Source: an uncultured Holophagaceae bacterium
GTDB taxonomy: Bacteria > Acidobacteriota > Holophagae > Holophagales > Holophagaceae
Direction of reading: 5' to 3'
Assembly: GCA_903937385.1 (NCBI GenBank)
Contig: CAIZZF010000014.1
Coordinates: 1-64,000 of the forward strand
Length of the DNA: 64,000 bases
The first letter of the stretch is position 1, and the number at the start of each line of letters is the position of its first letter. Both the position numbers and the translations under genes were made by a program. The notes under the pieces were generated by a model. The model was not told the DNA's origin, ran no database searches, and saw only the letters and a program-made list of their open reading frames with translations. Positions 35,316-45,916 of the stretch are shown here, piece after piece.

Positions 35316-36056
35316 CTATTGTACGGAGAAGCCGTACTTCACCAGCACGACCTTGGCTTCGGCCGACCGGAGGTGGTTGTAGAAGGCGACGACCTCGGGC
35401 TTCGCCGCTCCGGAAAGCGTCAGCGCCATGGGGTAGACCACGCGCGGGTACAACTCCTGGGGCACGCGGAAGAGGAGCCGGGCCCGGGTGGCCTGGAGGG
35501 CGTCGGTGGCATAGACGAAGGCCCCGTCCACCTCACCCCGCTCGGCGTACATCAGGCACTCCCGGACGTCCTTGGCCTGGACCAGCTTCTTCTCGAGCAG
35601 CCGGTCCAGCCCAGCCCGCTTGAGCGCCTCCATGGCGTATTCCCCGGCCGGGACGCTCTTCGGACTCCCGATGGCGATCTTCTCCAGCTTGGCCAGGTCC
35701 TGGAGGGAGGCAGCCCTGCCCGGAGCCCCCACAAAGACCAGCGCGTTGTAGGCCAGGGTTGTGATGCTGGCAGCCTGGACCAGGTTCCGCTCCCGGAGGT
35801 AGTCCATCCAGGCCTGGTCGGCAGAGATGAAGAGGTCGGCGGGCGCGCCCGCTTCCAGCTGCTTGGCCAGGGTGCCCGAGGCGCCGTGGTTCTTGAGGAT
35901 GGCCACCCCGGGGTGGGTCTTGGCGAAGCTGTTGCTCAGCTCGCCGAGGCTCTCCCGGAGGCTCGCGGCCGCGGAAACCGAGACCTCGCCAGCCCCGACC
36001 TGACCCCCCACCAGCAGCAGGAGCCCCATCAGCAACCGGGTGGCGAGCCTCTTCAT
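35316..36056 (-). CDS. modA: Molybdate-binding periplasmic protein
   Basis: A 246-residue exported binding protein: signal peptide to about residue 22, then SAAASLRESLGELSNSFAKTHPGV and the pocket segments SGTLAKQLEAGAPADLFISADQAWMDYL and AYNALVFVG. It delivers molybdate or tungstate to ModBC. A GGAGGATC ribosome site precedes the ATG. No riboswitch or ModE-box was recognised in the short upstream region. Confidence 0.95.
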   Translation of the reverse strand: MKRLATRLLMGLLLLVGGQVGAGEVSVSAAASLRESLGELSNSFAKTHPGVAILKNHGASGTLAKQLEAGAPADLFISADQAWMDYLRERNLVQAASITTLAYNALVFVGAPGRAASLQDLAKLEKIAIGSPKSVPAGEYAMEALKRAGLDRLLEKKLVQAKDVRECLMYAERGEVDGAFVYATDALQATRARLLFRVPQELYPRVVYPMALTLSGAAKPEVVAFYNHLRSAEAKVVLVKYGFSVQ

Positions 36057-36121
36057 CGCAGATCCTCCAGCCCCATGGTGACAAGAGTCGGGGCCTTCAC
36101 TGCTTTGAATTTCATGGCGGG

Positions 36122-36928
36122 TCAGCGCAGGCTGCCGGAGCCATGGCGGAACCAGTCCAGCAAGATCCCCTCAGGCAGATCCAGCCCAAAGGCGTCCTGC
36201 AAGAGGGGGATCAGGTCCTCCAGCGCCACCTCGCGACCGGCCACCTCCTCTCCCCGGAACTCGGCGTAGGCCTGGTTGCGCAGGAGGCGCCGGACCTCGG
36301 GACCGGGCTGCTGGACGATGAGGTTTCGGCGGAAGCGGGAGTCCGGATGGGTGCTGGTGAAGTGGTTGCCGACCTCGAAATCGATTGGGAGCCTAGGCTC
36401 TGGAACGAAGGCATAGAGATCCTCCCAGACACCGCGGTGGAAGCTCTGCAGCACCTGGAGCCCATCCTCGGGAACAACCCGGTAGGTGTTCTGGAACTGG
36501 GCATGGGCCTCGCCATCCTGGGGCACGGGGTGCAGCAGCCCTTCGAGCCCGAAGCCCACATCGCAGAGCCACGGGTTACCCTCCACCCGCACCAGCAAGA
36601 GCATGTGGGTCCGCGGCAGGATCCCGGTCACCCCGAGCCGGACCCGCGCCTCGCAGGCCATGACCTCGAAGCCGAGGCCTTCAAGCACCGCCTGGAACAG
36701 GGTGTTGTGCTCGAAGCAGTAGCCGCCACGCTGCCGCTCCACCAGCTTCTCCTGCAGAGAGGCCAGATCGAGGTGGATCGGACGACCCAGCAGCACGTCC
36801 ACGTTCTCGAAGGGGATCGTGCTGGCGTGGGCGAGGTGCAGGGCGCGGAGGCCCGTCAGGTCGGCGGCGGGCCGGCTGGCAAGCCCGATGCGTCGGAGGT
36901 AGGCGTCCAGGTCCAGGTCAGCGGGCAT
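36122..36928 (-). CDS. nat: Arylamine N-acetyltransferase
   Basis: A 268-residue cytoplasmic acetyl-CoA-dependent transferase with the Cys-His-Asp triad C71 (RGGYCFEHN), H108 (THMLLL) and D123 (CDVGFG). It acetylates arylamines or hydrazines; native substrate is unknown. The ATG at 36928 is chosen; five residues upstream would need a TTG start. It lies just downstream of the DinB gene on the same strand. Confidence 0.9.
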   Translation of the reverse strand: MPADLDLDAYLRRIGLASRPAADLTGLRALHLAHASTIPFENVDVLLGRPIHLDLASLQEKLVERQRGGYCFEHNTLFQAVLEGLGFEVMACEARVRLGVTGILPRTHMLLLVRVEGNPWLCDVGFGLEGLLHPVPQDGEAHAQFQNTYRVVPEDGLQVLQSFHRGVWEDLYAFVPEPRLPIDFEVGNHFTSTHPDSRFRRNLIVQQPGPEVRRLLRNQAYAEFRGEEVAGREVALEDLIPLLQDAFGLDLPEGILLDWFRHGSGSLR

Positions 36929-36984
36929 GGTGCACAGCCCCAAGGCGGTGGGAGGTTCGGATCAAGGGCATACGACCTCCTCGG

Positions 36985-37476
36985 TTAGACGGACCGGGTC
37001 TGCCACGCGACCAGGTTTCGCCGAATCTGGCGGGCGTGGAGCTCCAGGTGCTCGCCGTAGCTGCGCAGCCAGTCATCAGTGCCGTAGGGACCGCTGTGGC
37101 TATGGCGACCCATGCGGCCCCAGGCCTCCTCGGGCAGGCGGGCCAGCAGGGTCGAGGTGTGGGCGCGCACCGTCTCCACCAGATGCAGAGATGCCTCCGG
37201 ATCGCTGCCCTGGTAGTCGAAGCGCTGGGTCCAGACATTCTCGTCGTAGCCCACGATGAGGGGCTCGGGTTCCGCCAGCAGAAGGCGGATGCGGATGGCC
37301 GCGTAGGTCTCGGAGTCGGCACAGTGGGCCACCACCTCCAGGGCGCTCCAGGCCCCCACCGCGGGTCGCCAGAGGCGCATCTCCGTCGGCGCCTCGTCCC
37401 AGGCCCGTCGCAGCAGGCTGGGCCCGGTTCGGTAGCGCTCCAACCAGGAGCTCCGGGTCGCGGCATCCATCGACAT
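36985..37476 (-). CDS. DinB-like protein
   Basis: A 163-residue four-helix DinB/DUF664-type protein. His residues in VAHCADSE, and HSHSG..YGEHLELHARQIRRNL near the C-terminal helix, are the likely metal ligands. DinB proteins are often thiol-dependent transferases or hydrolases. GGAGG six bases before the ATG. The nat gene follows 56 bp on. Confidence 0.85.
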   Translation of the reverse strand: MSMDAATRSSWLERYRTGPSLLRRAWDEAPTEMRLWRPAVGAWSALEVVAHCADSETYAAIRIRLLLAEPEPLIVGYDENVWTQRFDYQGSDPEASLHLVETVRAHTSTLLARLPEEAWGRMGRHSHSGPYGTDDWLRSYGEHLELHARQIRRNLVAWQTRSV

Positions 37477-37580
37477 GCGTCACCTCCTCTCCAGGATGGG
37501 CGGAATGGTTCCAAATTGAACCCTCAGCTTGCGAGGCAGGCATGGTTTCATGGAAGGTCTCGCCCCCATCAGGAGCCCCC

Positions 37581-40181
37581 GTGACCTCTCGCCGCCTCAC
37601 CAGCCTCACCTTGGCCCTGGCCGCCAGCCTCCTGGCTGCGCAGCGCACCCCTCAGCAGGCACCCCCGGCCGGGGCGCCGAGTGCCGCACCCCGTGCCAAT
37701 GGGGCGTCCACGCCGGTGCCGGACGCCAGCGAGCCCAAGCCCTATGACAAGGTCGTCACCGCCGAAGCCAAGTCCCAGGACGGCTTCATCAAGGTCCACC
37801 AGCTCAAGGGCAAGACCTACTTCGAGATCCCCAAGAGCCGCCTGGGCCAGGAGTTGCTGCTGGTGGTCTCCGCCAACCAGACCCCCGCGAACATCGACCA
37901 CGCCGGACGGGTGGTGGACTCCACCGTGGTGCGGTGGGTGGTGAAGGAGAACCGCGTGCTGTTGCAGGAGGTCTCCCACGCCCTGGTGGCAGACCCTTCC
38001 CTGCCCGTGGCCAAGGCCGTGGCCGCCGCCACCCGGGACACCATCCTGATGAGCTTTCCTGTGGAGGCCTTCGCCAAGGACGGCGCCCCGGTCATCGAGG
38101 CGACGCGCCTGTTCACCACGGAAGTGCCAGAACTCAGCGCCCGCCAGCTCCTGGGCGCCCAGTCCTTCGATCCCGCGCGGAGCTACCTGGACAAGGTCAA
38201 GGCCTTCCCCGCGAACCTGAACGTCGAGGCGGTGCAGACCTACAGCGTGCCCTTCAGCATGGGTCCCATGCCCGGTAGCTCCAGCCCCTTCGGCGCCCCT
38301 GGCCTGCGGCCCGGTACCAGCGGCTCGGTGACGATGTTCTTCTCCTTCGTGCAGCTGCCGGAGAAGCCGATGTTGCCCCGGGTCTCGGACGAGCGTCTGG
38401 GCTTCTTCAGCGTGCGGAATACCGACTACGGTCGGCCGGACCACGAGGCCAGCCGCCGCTCCTACATCACCCGCTGGCGCCTGGAGAAGAAGGACCCCGC
38501 CGCGGCCCTCAGTGAGCCCGTAAAGCCCATCACCTTCTACATCGACCGCGCCACGCCGGAGACCTGGGTGCCCTTCGTGAAGAAGGGCGTGGAAGCCTGG
38601 CAGGTCGCCTTCGAGGCTGCCGGCTTCAAGCAGGCCATCGTGGCGAAGCTCGCCCCCACCCCCGAGGAGGATCCGGACTTCGACGCCGGCGACGCGCGCT
38701 ACTCCGTCATCCGCTGGGTGCCCTCGCCCGTGGCCAACGCCTACGGCCCCCACATCAGCGACCCCCGCACCGGAGAGATCCTGGAGGCGGACATCGTGCT
38801 CTACCACAACATCCTGCAGCTCCAGCGGGACTGGTACTTCACCCAGGTCGCCCCGCTGGACAAGCGGGCCCAAGGCCTCCGGCTTCCCGATGACCTCATC
38901 GGCGACCTCCTGGCCTACGTGGTGACCCACGAGGTGGGCCACTCCCTGGGCTTCCCCCACAACTTCAAGGCCAGCTCGCAGTATCCCTTCGAGAAGATCC
39001 GGGACAAGGCCTGGGTGAAGAAGATGGGCCATGTGTCCACCCTCATGGACTACTGCCGCTTCAACTACGTGGCCCAGCCCGAGGACGGCTTCGAGCCGGC
39101 GGACCTGGTGCCCAAGCTCGGCCCCTATGACATCTTCGCGGTGAAGTGGGGCTACACGCCCATTCCCGGGGCCAAGACCTCCGATGACGAGAAGGCCACC
39201 CTCAATGCCTGGCTGAAGCCCCAGGAGAAGGAGCCCTGGCTCCGTTTCTCCACGCCCGGCACCTCGGGCATCGACCCCGGCGACCAGACCGAGGCTGTGG
39301 GCGATGCGGACCCCGTGAAGGCCACCACCCTTGGCACCAAGAACCTCCAGCGGGTCCTGGGCCTGCTGCCGAAGGCGGCCCTGAAGGAAGGGGAGGACCT
39401 CAAGGAGCTCAGTCACCTCTATGACGCCGTCTGGGGCCAGTGGCGGCGCGAGCTCGGTCACGTGACCGTCCTGGTGGGTGGCTACGACACCGAGAACAAG
39501 CACGGTGGCCAGACTGGCGGGCGCTTCACGCCGGTGGCCGTGGCCCGCCAGGCCGAGGCGGTGAAGTTCCTCAGTGGCGCCGTGCTCAAGACGCCCACTT
39601 GGATCCTCGATTCGGCCCTGCTCGCCAAGCTCGAACCCGGCAGCGGCCAGATGCGGTTGCTCTCCGCGCAGCGCGGGGTCCTCGGCGCCCTGCTGGACCG
39701 GGCACGCCTCAGCCGCCTGGAGGAACAGGAGGCCCAGCTGGGCGAGAAGTCCTACGCCATCGGCCAGCTCCTGGCAGATCTGCGGTCCGGCATCTTCACC
39801 GAGCTCACTGGAGCGGCGCCCAAGGTCGATCCCTACCGCCGCAACCTCCAGCGGGCCTATGTCGAGCTGCTCGGGAACCTGCTCAACCAGCCGGCGATGC
39901 CGACCATGGCCGCCGGAGGCCTGGGCATGACTGTCCTCATGGTGAACACCAGCGACGACTGCCGGGGCGCCGTCCGCGCCGAGCTCAAGGCACTGCAGGC
40001 CCTCGTGGCCAAGCCCGGCGCACCCAAGGCCACCCGGGCCCACCTGGAGGACCTGAAGGACCAGATCGCCCGGGTGCTGGATCCCAAGTTCCAGGCCGCC
40101 CCGCCCTCGGCCGCCACGGCCACCCCGTCCCGCCGGGTGGAAGAGACCTGCTGGCCCAGTGCGGCCAGTCTCGAGAACTGA
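37581..40181 (+). CDS. Exported zinc metalloprotease (DUF4953/DUF5117)
   Basis: An 866-residue exported protease. Signal peptide (MTSRRLTSLTLALAASLLAAQ), DUF5117-type N-terminal region and the zincin motif HEVGHSLGFPH (H450, E451, H454, H460) of the DUF4953 domain. The C-terminal 350 residues are uncharacterised. It presumably acts in the periplasm or outside the cell. The GTG at 37581 with AGGAG five bases away is preferred over the ATG at 37542, which would place a non-signal leader before it. It is 40 bp before the ggt gene. Confidence 0.88.
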   Translation: MTSRRLTSLTLALAASLLAAQRTPQQAPPAGAPSAAPRANGASTPVPDASEPKPYDKVVTAEAKSQDGFIKVHQLKGKTYFEIPKSRLGQELLLVVSANQTPANIDHAGRVVDSTVVRWVVKENRVLLQEVSHALVADPSLPVAKAVAAATRDTILMSFPVEAFAKDGAPVIEATRLFTTEVPELSARQLLGAQSFDPARSYLDKVKAFPANLNVEAVQTYSVPFSMGPMPGSSSPFGAPGLRPGTSGSVTMFFSFVQLPEKPMLPRVSDERLGFFSVRNTDYGRPDHEASRRSYITRWRLEKKDPAAALSEPVKPITFYIDRATPETWVPFVKKGVEAWQVAFEAAGFKQAIVAKLAPTPEEDPDFDAGDARYSVIRWVPSPVANAYGPHISDPRTGEILEADIVLYHNILQLQRDWYFTQVAPLDKRAQGLRLPDDLIGDLLAYVVTHEVGHSLGFPHNFKASSQYPFEKIRDKAWVKKMGHVSTLMDYCRFNYVAQPEDGFEPADLVPKLGPYDIFAVKWGYTPIPGAKTSDDEKATLNAWLKPQEKEPWLRFSTPGTSGIDPGDQTEAVGDADPVKATTLGTKNLQRVLGLLPKAALKEGEDLKELSHLYDAVWGQWRRELGHVTVLVGGYDTENKHGGQTGGRFTPVAVARQAEAVKFLSGAVLKTPTWILDSALLAKLEPGSGQMRLLSAQRGVLGALLDRARLSRLEEQEAQLGEKSYAIGQLLADLRSGIFTELTGAAPKVDPYRRNLQRAYVELLGNLLNQPAMPTMAAGGLGMTVLMVNTSDDCRGAVRAELKALQALVAKPGAPKATRAHLEDLKDQIARVLDPKFQAAPPSAATATPSRRVEETCWPSAASLEN

Positions 40182-40221
40182 CGTCACGCCAGCCTGATCG
40201 GCAAGCCCCCAGGGAGGCCCC

Positions 40222-41928
40222 ATGCCCACTGCCCGGATCCTTCTCGCGCTGGCCCTCGGGCTCGCGGCCACCCTGCCCCTCGGGGCGGGGGACCGCGTCA
40301 CCGGCCGGGCCTTCGCCACCCGCTCCGAGGTGGCGGCCCAGCACGGCATGGCCTGCACCAGCCAGGCCCTGGTCACCCAGATCGCCCTGGACATCCTCAA
40401 GCAGGGTGGCTCTGCCGTGGATGCGGCCATCGCCGCAGACGCGGCCCTGGGCCTCATGGAGCCCACGGGGAGCGGCATGGGCGGCGACCTCTACGCCATG
40501 GTCTGGGATGCCAAAGGCAAGAAGCTCCACGGCCTGAACGGCAGCGGCCGCTCGCCGAAGAGCCTCAGCCTCGAGCACTTCCAGAAGCTCGGCCTCAAGC
40601 ACATCCCGCCGCAGGGCCCCCTGCCCGTCAGCGTACCCGGCTGTGTGGACGCCTGGTTCGAGCTCCACCGCAAGTTCGGAAAGCTCCCCATGGCGCAGGT
40701 GTTGGCACCCGCCATCCGCTACGCCCGGGAGGGCTTCCCTGTCTCCGAGCTGGTCGCCTACTACTGGGACCGCAGCGTGCCCGCCCTGGGCCGATTCCCG
40801 GGCTTCCTGGAGACCTTCACCGTGGACGGCAAGCGGGCTCCCCGCAGCGGGGAGGTCTTCCGCAACCCCCGCCTGGCCCGCACCCTGGAGCTGCTCGCCA
40901 AGGAAGGGCGCGACGCCTTCTACAAGGGCGAGATCGCCCGGAAGATCGACAGCTACATGAAGACCCAGGGCGGCTTCCTGAGCTATGAGGACTTTGCCGC
41001 CCACCACTCGGACTGGGTGGAGCCGGTCTCCGTGAGCTACCGGGGCTACGACGTCTGGGAGCTGCCCCCCAACGGCCAGGGCATCGCGGCCCTGCAGATG
41101 CTGAATATCCTCGAGGGCTACGACTTCTCCAAGATCCCCTTTGGCAGCCCCCGCCACGTGCACCTGTTCACCGAGGCCAAGAAGCTGGCCTTCGAGGACC
41201 GGGCCAGGTTCTACGCGGACGCCGCCTTCATGAAGGTGCCCCTGGGCTGGCTGCTCTCCAAGGACTATGCCGCCCAGCGCCGCGCCCTCATCGACGAGGG
41301 CCGCGCCGCCCGCCGTCTCGAGGCGGGCCACCCGCCCCTGAAGGAGGGCGACACCGTCTACCTCACAACAGCAGATGGCGACGGCAACATGGTGAGCCTG
41401 ATCCAGTCCAACTACCGGGGCATGGGCAGCGGCATGACCCCTGGCGACCTGGGCTTCTGCCTCCAGGACCGGGGCGAGCTGTTCAACCTGGAGGAGGGCA
41501 ACGCCAACACCTATGCCCCGGGCAAGCGCCCCTTCCACACCATCATCCCGGGCTTCATCACCAAGGGCGGCGAGCCCTTCCTGAGTTACGGCGTCATGGG
41601 CGGCGAGTTCCAGCCCATCGGACACACCCAGATCGTCATGAACATGGTCGATTTTGCCATGAACGCCCAGGAGGCCGGGGACGCCCCGCGCATGAGCCAC
41701 GACGGCTCACCGGAGCCCACGGGCGAGAAGGGCAAGCTGCCCGGCACCATCCAGCTGGAGAGCGGCTTCCCCTACGAGACCGTGCGGGAGCTCATGAACC
41801 GCGGCCATGGCGTGGGCTGGATGCTGGGCGGCTACGGCGGCTACCAGGCCATCCGCTGGGATCCCAAGCAGAAGGTGTTCTTCGGGGCCTCGGAATCACG
41901 CAAGGATGGCCAGGCGGCTGGCTACTAG
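40222..41928 (+). CDS. Gamma-glutamyltransferase (YwrD-like)
   Basis: A 568-residue Ntn hydrolase precursor. A signal peptide (about 1-22) is followed by the large chain; the nucleophile of autocleavage is T378 (GDTVYLTTADGDGN), and the oxyanion GG is in GVMGGEFQPIGHTQ. The DTVYLT variant matches YwrD-type rather than E. coli Ggt. It cleaves gamma-glutamyl bonds of glutathione in the periplasm. GGGAGG precedes the ATG. It follows the protease gene in the same direction. Confidence 0.9.
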   Translation: MPTARILLALALGLAATLPLGAGDRVTGRAFATRSEVAAQHGMACTSQALVTQIALDILKQGGSAVDAAIAADAALGLMEPTGSGMGGDLYAMVWDAKGKKLHGLNGSGRSPKSLSLEHFQKLGLKHIPPQGPLPVSVPGCVDAWFELHRKFGKLPMAQVLAPAIRYAREGFPVSELVAYYWDRSVPALGRFPGFLETFTVDGKRAPRSGEVFRNPRLARTLELLAKEGRDAFYKGEIARKIDSYMKTQGGFLSYEDFAAHHSDWVEPVSVSYRGYDVWELPPNGQGIAALQMLNILEGYDFSKIPFGSPRHVHLFTEAKKLAFEDRARFYADAAFMKVPLGWLLSKDYAAQRRALIDEGRAARRLEAGHPPLKEGDTVYLTTADGDGNMVSLIQSNYRGMGSGMTPGDLGFCLQDRGELFNLEEGNANTYAPGKRPFHTIIPGFITKGGEPFLSYGVMGGEFQPIGHTQIVMNMVDFAMNAQEAGDAPRMSHDGSPEPTGEKGKLPGTIQLESGFPYETVRELMNRGHGVGWMLGGYGGYQAIRWDPKQKVFFGASESRKDGQAAGY

Positions 41929-41931
41929 CGG

Positions 41932-43134
41932 CTAGAGGAAGGAGATCGGATCCAGGTCCCAGTCCCCAGGCTCCTCATAGTCCTCGATCTCCTCTGGAGC
42001 GTGGAGCAGGTGCAGGTCCTTGACGGGTAGCCGCAGGCTCAGCTTGGTATCGAACACCAGGCGCACCATGGGGCGCAGGAGGTCCTCGCTCTGTTCGACG
42101 ACCACCGCCAGACGCCCACTGGTGAGGCGGACCAGCGCACCCACCGGATAGATCCCCAGGGTGCGGATGAACTGCTGGACCAGGTCGCCATCCAGGTGGG
42201 CGCCGCTCCACTCCAGGAGCTTCTTCAGCACCTCGGAGGGCTCCATCCCTTTGTGGTAGACCCGGTTGGAAGTGAGGGCGTCGTAGACATCCACGATGGC
42301 GGCCATGCGCCCGATCTGGGAGATGCCCTCCCCGGGAATGCCCACGGGATAGCCCCCGCCGCCCATGCGCTCGTGGTGCTCGCCGGCGATCCGGATGACC
42401 ATCTCGGAGATCCCGGGGACTCCCGTGAGGAGGTCCCGGCTGATGACGGCATGGGACTTCATGATGGTGAATTCCTCTTCCGTGAGCTTCCCGGGCTTGT
42501 TCAAGATCTCGTTGGGGATCTTCATCTTCCCGATGTCATGGAGCAGCCCGCCGAGACCCGCCTCATGCACCAGGTCGGCAGGCATGCCTAGGGCATTTGT
42601 GAAAGACACCAGCAGCGCACAGATGCTGACGCTGTGCTGGAAGGTGTAGGTATCAGCTGCTTTGATACGGCAGAGGCTGAGCAGGGCGCCGGGGTTCCGA
42701 AGCACCGAGGCGTTGATCTCCTTCACCAGCGGTCCGGCCTTGGCGGGGTCCACCTGCTTGCCCAGTCGCACGTCCTGAAGCAGGCCGTCGACCATGACCG
42801 AGGCCTCCCCCAGAATCCGTCTGGCCTGGACGGACTCCTCCTTCTGGGAGACCCGGGCCGTCGGCAACGCGGCCCCGGCGGCGGCTGACTGCTTCAGCTG
42901 CTGGTCGAGCACCCGGTCGATCTCGGCCTTGGTCGGGGCCCCGGCGACATCGTCCCCTCGTTCGGTGTCGATGTAGAGCTCAACCATGCCCTGATCCCGC
43001 ATCTTCTGGATCTGGTCCGGATGACGCAGCAGGAAGCGTTGCCGCAGGAAGCCGTGCTGGAGCCAGCCGCAGTTCAGGTCGTGGATGTACATCCCCGTCC
43101 TGAGATCCTCGACCCGCACCCGCTTGATCGTCAT
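41932..43134 (-). CDS. HD-GYP domain cyclic-di-GMP phosphodiesterase
   Basis: A 400-residue protein: N-terminal DUF3391-like domain (KRVRVEDLRTGMYIHDLNCGWLQHGFLR), then HD-GYP (HDIGKMKIPNEILNKPGKLTEEEF, HHERMGGGGYPVGI, DVYDALTSNR). The HD and GYP motifs are intact, so hydrolysis of cyclic di-GMP is expected. A C-terminal acidic tail follows. It converges with the gamma-glutamyltransferase gene with 3 bp between stops. Confidence 0.9.
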   Translation of the reverse strand: MTIKRVRVEDLRTGMYIHDLNCGWLQHGFLRQRFLLRHPDQIQKMRDQGMVELYIDTERGDDVAGAPTKAEIDRVLDQQLKQSAAAGAALPTARVSQKEESVQARRILGEASVMVDGLLQDVRLGKQVDPAKAGPLVKEINASVLRNPGALLSLCRIKAADTYTFQHSVSICALLVSFTNALGMPADLVHEAGLGGLLHDIGKMKIPNEILNKPGKLTEEEFTIMKSHAVISRDLLTGVPGISEMVIRIAGEHHERMGGGGYPVGIPGEGISQIGRMAAIVDVYDALTSNRVYHKGMEPSEVLKKLLEWSGAHLDGDLVQQFIRTLGIYPVGALVRLTSGRLAVVVEQSEDLLRPMVRLVFDTKLSLRLPVKDLHLLHAPEEIEDYEEPGDWDLDPISFL

Positions 43135-43289
43135 GGCCCTTATCCACCGCCTGATCCTTGGATCGGCCTAGAAGGATCCGAGGTTGAAAGCTGACCTGGC
43201 CTGGAGCGACCAGGTCGTGGCGCAACCCAGCCCAGCCGGGGTAATCAGGCCCTGGCAGAGCATCTGGCGCCCAGGGGCGGGGCTGGATG

Positions 43290-43295
43290 TAGAAT
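43290..43295 (+). promoter_or_regulatory. Candidate -10 box of acnB (TAGAAT)
   Basis: TAGAATGG 44 bases before the GTG of acnB. No convincing -35. Confidence 0.4.
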
Positions 43296-43339
43296 GGGGG
43301 TTCGGACCGCGCCCAGCGGCGCTCTCAGGGGAGTTGACC

Positions 43340-45916
43340 GTGCTCGAAGCCTACCGCCTCCATGTCGCTGAACGCGCCGCCATGGGCATTCCGCCCTTGC
43401 CACTCACGGAAGCCCAGACCTCCGGGCTGGCAGCCCTGCTCGCCACTCCCCCTGCGGGCGAGGAGAAGGTCCTGCTGGACCTGCTGATCCACCGCGTACC
43501 CGCCGGCGTGGATGATGCCGCCCGGGTGAAGGCGGCCTTCCTGGCCAGCGTCGCCAAGGGCCAGGAGAAGGTGGCCCTGGTCTCTCCCGAGAAGGCCACG
43601 GAGCTGCTCGGCACCATGCTCGGCGGCTTCAACGTGAAGCCCCTCATCGACCTTCTGGACGATGCCAAGGTGGGCGCCCTCGCCGCCGAAGGCCTGAAGA
43701 AGACCCTGCTGGTCTTCGACGCCTTCGCCGAGGTGAAGGCCAAGGCCGATGCCGGTAACACCAACGCCAAGTCCGTCCTCCTGTCCTGGGCCGAGGCCGA
43801 GTGGTTCACCAGCCGCCCCGAAGTGCCCCAGAGCCTCACCCTGACCGTGTTCAAGGTCACGGGCGAGACCAACACCGATGACTTGTCCCCGGCCCCGGAC
43901 GCCTGGAGCCGCCCCGACATCCCGCTCCACGCCCTGGCCATGCTGAAGAACGCCCGGCCCGGCATCGAACCTGACGAGGCTGGCAAGGTGGGCCCCCTCA
44001 AGCAGCTCGAGGCTCTGAGGGCCAAGGGCAACTTGATTGCCTACGTGGGCGACGTGGTTGGCACTGGCTCCTCCCGCAAATCCGCCACCAACTCGGTGCT
44101 GTGGTTCACGGGTGAGGACATCCCCTTCGTGCCCAACAAGCGCTTCGGTGGCGTCTGCCTGGGTTCCAAGATCGCGCCCATCTTCTACAACACCATGGAG
44201 GACGCCGGCGCCCTGCCCATCGAGCTGGATGTGAACAGCATGGACATGGGGGACGTCATCGAGCTGCGCCCCTACGAGGGCAAGGCCCTGAAGAACGGCC
44301 AGGTCATCGCCGAGTTCAAGGTCAAGTCAGAGGTCATCTTCGACGAAGTCCGCGCCGGCGGCCGCATCCCCCTGATCGTCGGCCGGGGTCTCACCGCCAA
44401 GGCCCGCGTGGCGCTGGGTCTGCCCGAGTCCACGATCTTCCGCTTCCCCGCGATCCCCACGGACACCGGGAAGGGCTTCTCCCTGGCCCAGAAGATGGTG
44501 GGCAAGGCCTGCGGTGTGAAGGGCATCCGTCCCGGCACCTACTGCGAGCCCCGCATGACCACCGTGGGTTCCCAGGACACCACGGGTCCCATGACCCGCG
44601 ACGAGCTGAAGGATCTGGCCTGCCTGCAGTTCTCCGCCGACATGGTGATGCAGTCCTTCTGCCACACCGCGCCCTATCCCAAGCCCGTGGATGTGAAGAC
44701 CCACCGGGAGCTGCCTCCCTTCATCACCAACCGCGGCGGCGTCTCTCTCAAGCCCGGAGACGGCGTCATCCACAGCTGGCTGAACCGCCTGCTGCTCCCC
44801 GACACCGTTGGCACCGGCGGCGACTCGCACACCCGGTTCCCCATCGGGATCTCCTTCCCAGCAGGTTCGGGCCTGGTGGCCTTCGCCGCCGCCACGGGCG
44901 TCATGCCCCTGGACATGCCAGAGTCCGTGCTGGTGCGCTTCAAGGGCGAGCTGCAGCCCGGCATCACCCTGCGGGATCTCGTGAACGCCATCCCCTACTA
45001 CGCGATCAAGCAGGGCCTGCTCACCGTCGAGAAGAAGGGCAAGAAGAACCTCTTCAGCGGCAAGATCCTGGAGATCGAAGGGCTGCCCAAGCTCAAGGTG
45101 GAACAGGCCTTCGAGCTGTCCGACGCCTCGGCCGAGCGGTCTGCCGCAGGCTGCACCGTGCACCTGGACAAGGAACCGATCATCGAATACATGACGTCCA
45201 ACATCACCCTCATGAAGTGGATGATCGCGAACGGCTACGAGCACCGGGAGACCCTGGAGAACCGCATCAAGGCCATGCGCGCCTGGATTGCCAACCCCGA
45301 GCTGCTGGCCCCGGATGCCGACGCCGACTACGCGGCGGTCATCGAGATCGACCTGGCCGACGTGAAGGAACCCATCCTGGCCTGCCCCAACGATCCGGAT
45401 GACGTCAAGCTGCTCTCCGTGGTGGCTGGCGAGAAGATCGATGAGGTCTTCATCGGCTCCTGCATGACCAACATCGGCCACTTCCGCGCCGCCGGGAAGC
45501 TGCTGGACGGCAAGTCCGACCTCGCCACGCGCCTCTGGATCGCCCCGCCCACCAAGATGGATGCCTACGTGCTCACCCAGGAGGGCTACTACGGCATCCT
45601 GGGCCGCACCGGCGCCCGCATGGAGATGCCCGGCTGCTCCCTGTGCATGGGCAACCAGGCCCAGGTGCGCAAGGGTTCCACAGCCATCTCCACCTCCACC
45701 CGCAACTTCCCCAACCGGCTGGGTCTGGACACCCGGGTCTACCTGGGCTCCGCGGAGCTGGCCTCCATCTGCGCTCTGCTGGGGAAGATCCCGACGGTGG
45801 CCGAATACACGGAGCTCGTCGGGGTCATCGCCCAGAAGTCCGCTGACATCTACCGCTACATGAACTTCGACCAGATCCCGGACTTCCGCGAGGTCGCTGA
45901 CACGGTGACGGTCTAG
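43340..45916 (+). CDS. acnB: Aconitate hydratase B
   Basis: An 858-residue TCA enzyme converting citrate to isocitrate. It opens [16 protein letters not shown] and keeps the AcnB order (HEAT-like domain, swivel domain with [32 protein letters not shown], then the [4Fe-4S] domain); the cluster cysteines lie in [10 protein letters not shown] and PGCSLCMGN, and another in the [17 protein letters not shown] region nearby. The match with E. coli AcnB is very high. AcnB can also bind mRNA as apo-protein. The GTG is preceded by GGGGAG. It shares a CTAG stop overlap with DUF5131. Confidence 0.95.
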   Translation: MLEAYRLHVAERAAMGIPPLPLTEAQTSGLAALLATPPAGEEKVLLDLLIHRVPAGVDDAARVKAAFLASVAKGQEKVALVSPEKATELLGTMLGGFNVKPLIDLLDDAKVGALAAEGLKKTLLVFDAFAEVKAKADAGNTNAKSVLLSWAEAEWFTSRPEVPQSLTLTVFKVTGETNTDDLSPAPDAWSRPDIPLHALAMLKNARPGIEPDEAGKVGPLKQLEALRAKGNLIAYVGDVVGTGSSRKSATNSVLWFTGEDIPFVPNKRFGGVCLGSKIAPIFYNTMEDAGALPIELDVNSMDMGDVIELRPYEGKALKNGQVIAEFKVKSEVIFDEVRAGGRIPLIVGRGLTAKARVALGLPESTIFRFPAIPTDTGKGFSLAQKMVGKACGVKGIRPGTYCEPRMTTVGSQDTTGPMTRDELKDLACLQFSADMVMQSFCHTAPYPKPVDVKTHRELPPFITNRGGVSLKPGDGVIHSWLNRLLLPDTVGTGGDSHTRFPIGISFPAGSGLVAFAAATGVMPLDMPESVLVRFKGELQPGITLRDLVNAIPYYAIKQGLLTVEKKGKKNLFSGKILEIEGLPKLKVEQAFELSDASAERSAAGCTVHLDKEPIIEYMTSNITLMKWMIANGYEHRETLENRIKAMRAWIANPELLAPDADADYAAVIEIDLADVKEPILACPNDPDDVKLLSVVAGEKIDEVFIGSCMTNIGHFRAAGKLLDGKSDLATRLWIAPPTKMDAYVLTQEGYYGILGRTGARMEMPGCSLCMGNQAQVRKGSTAISTSTRNFPNRLGLDTRVYLGSAELASICALLGKIPTVAEYTELVGVIAQKSADIYRYMNFDQIPDFREVADTVTV

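Noticed and set aside
37569-40478. 969-residue ORF antisense to the zinc protease
   Set aside because: No motif; the plus strand has the HExxH motif and a signal peptide.
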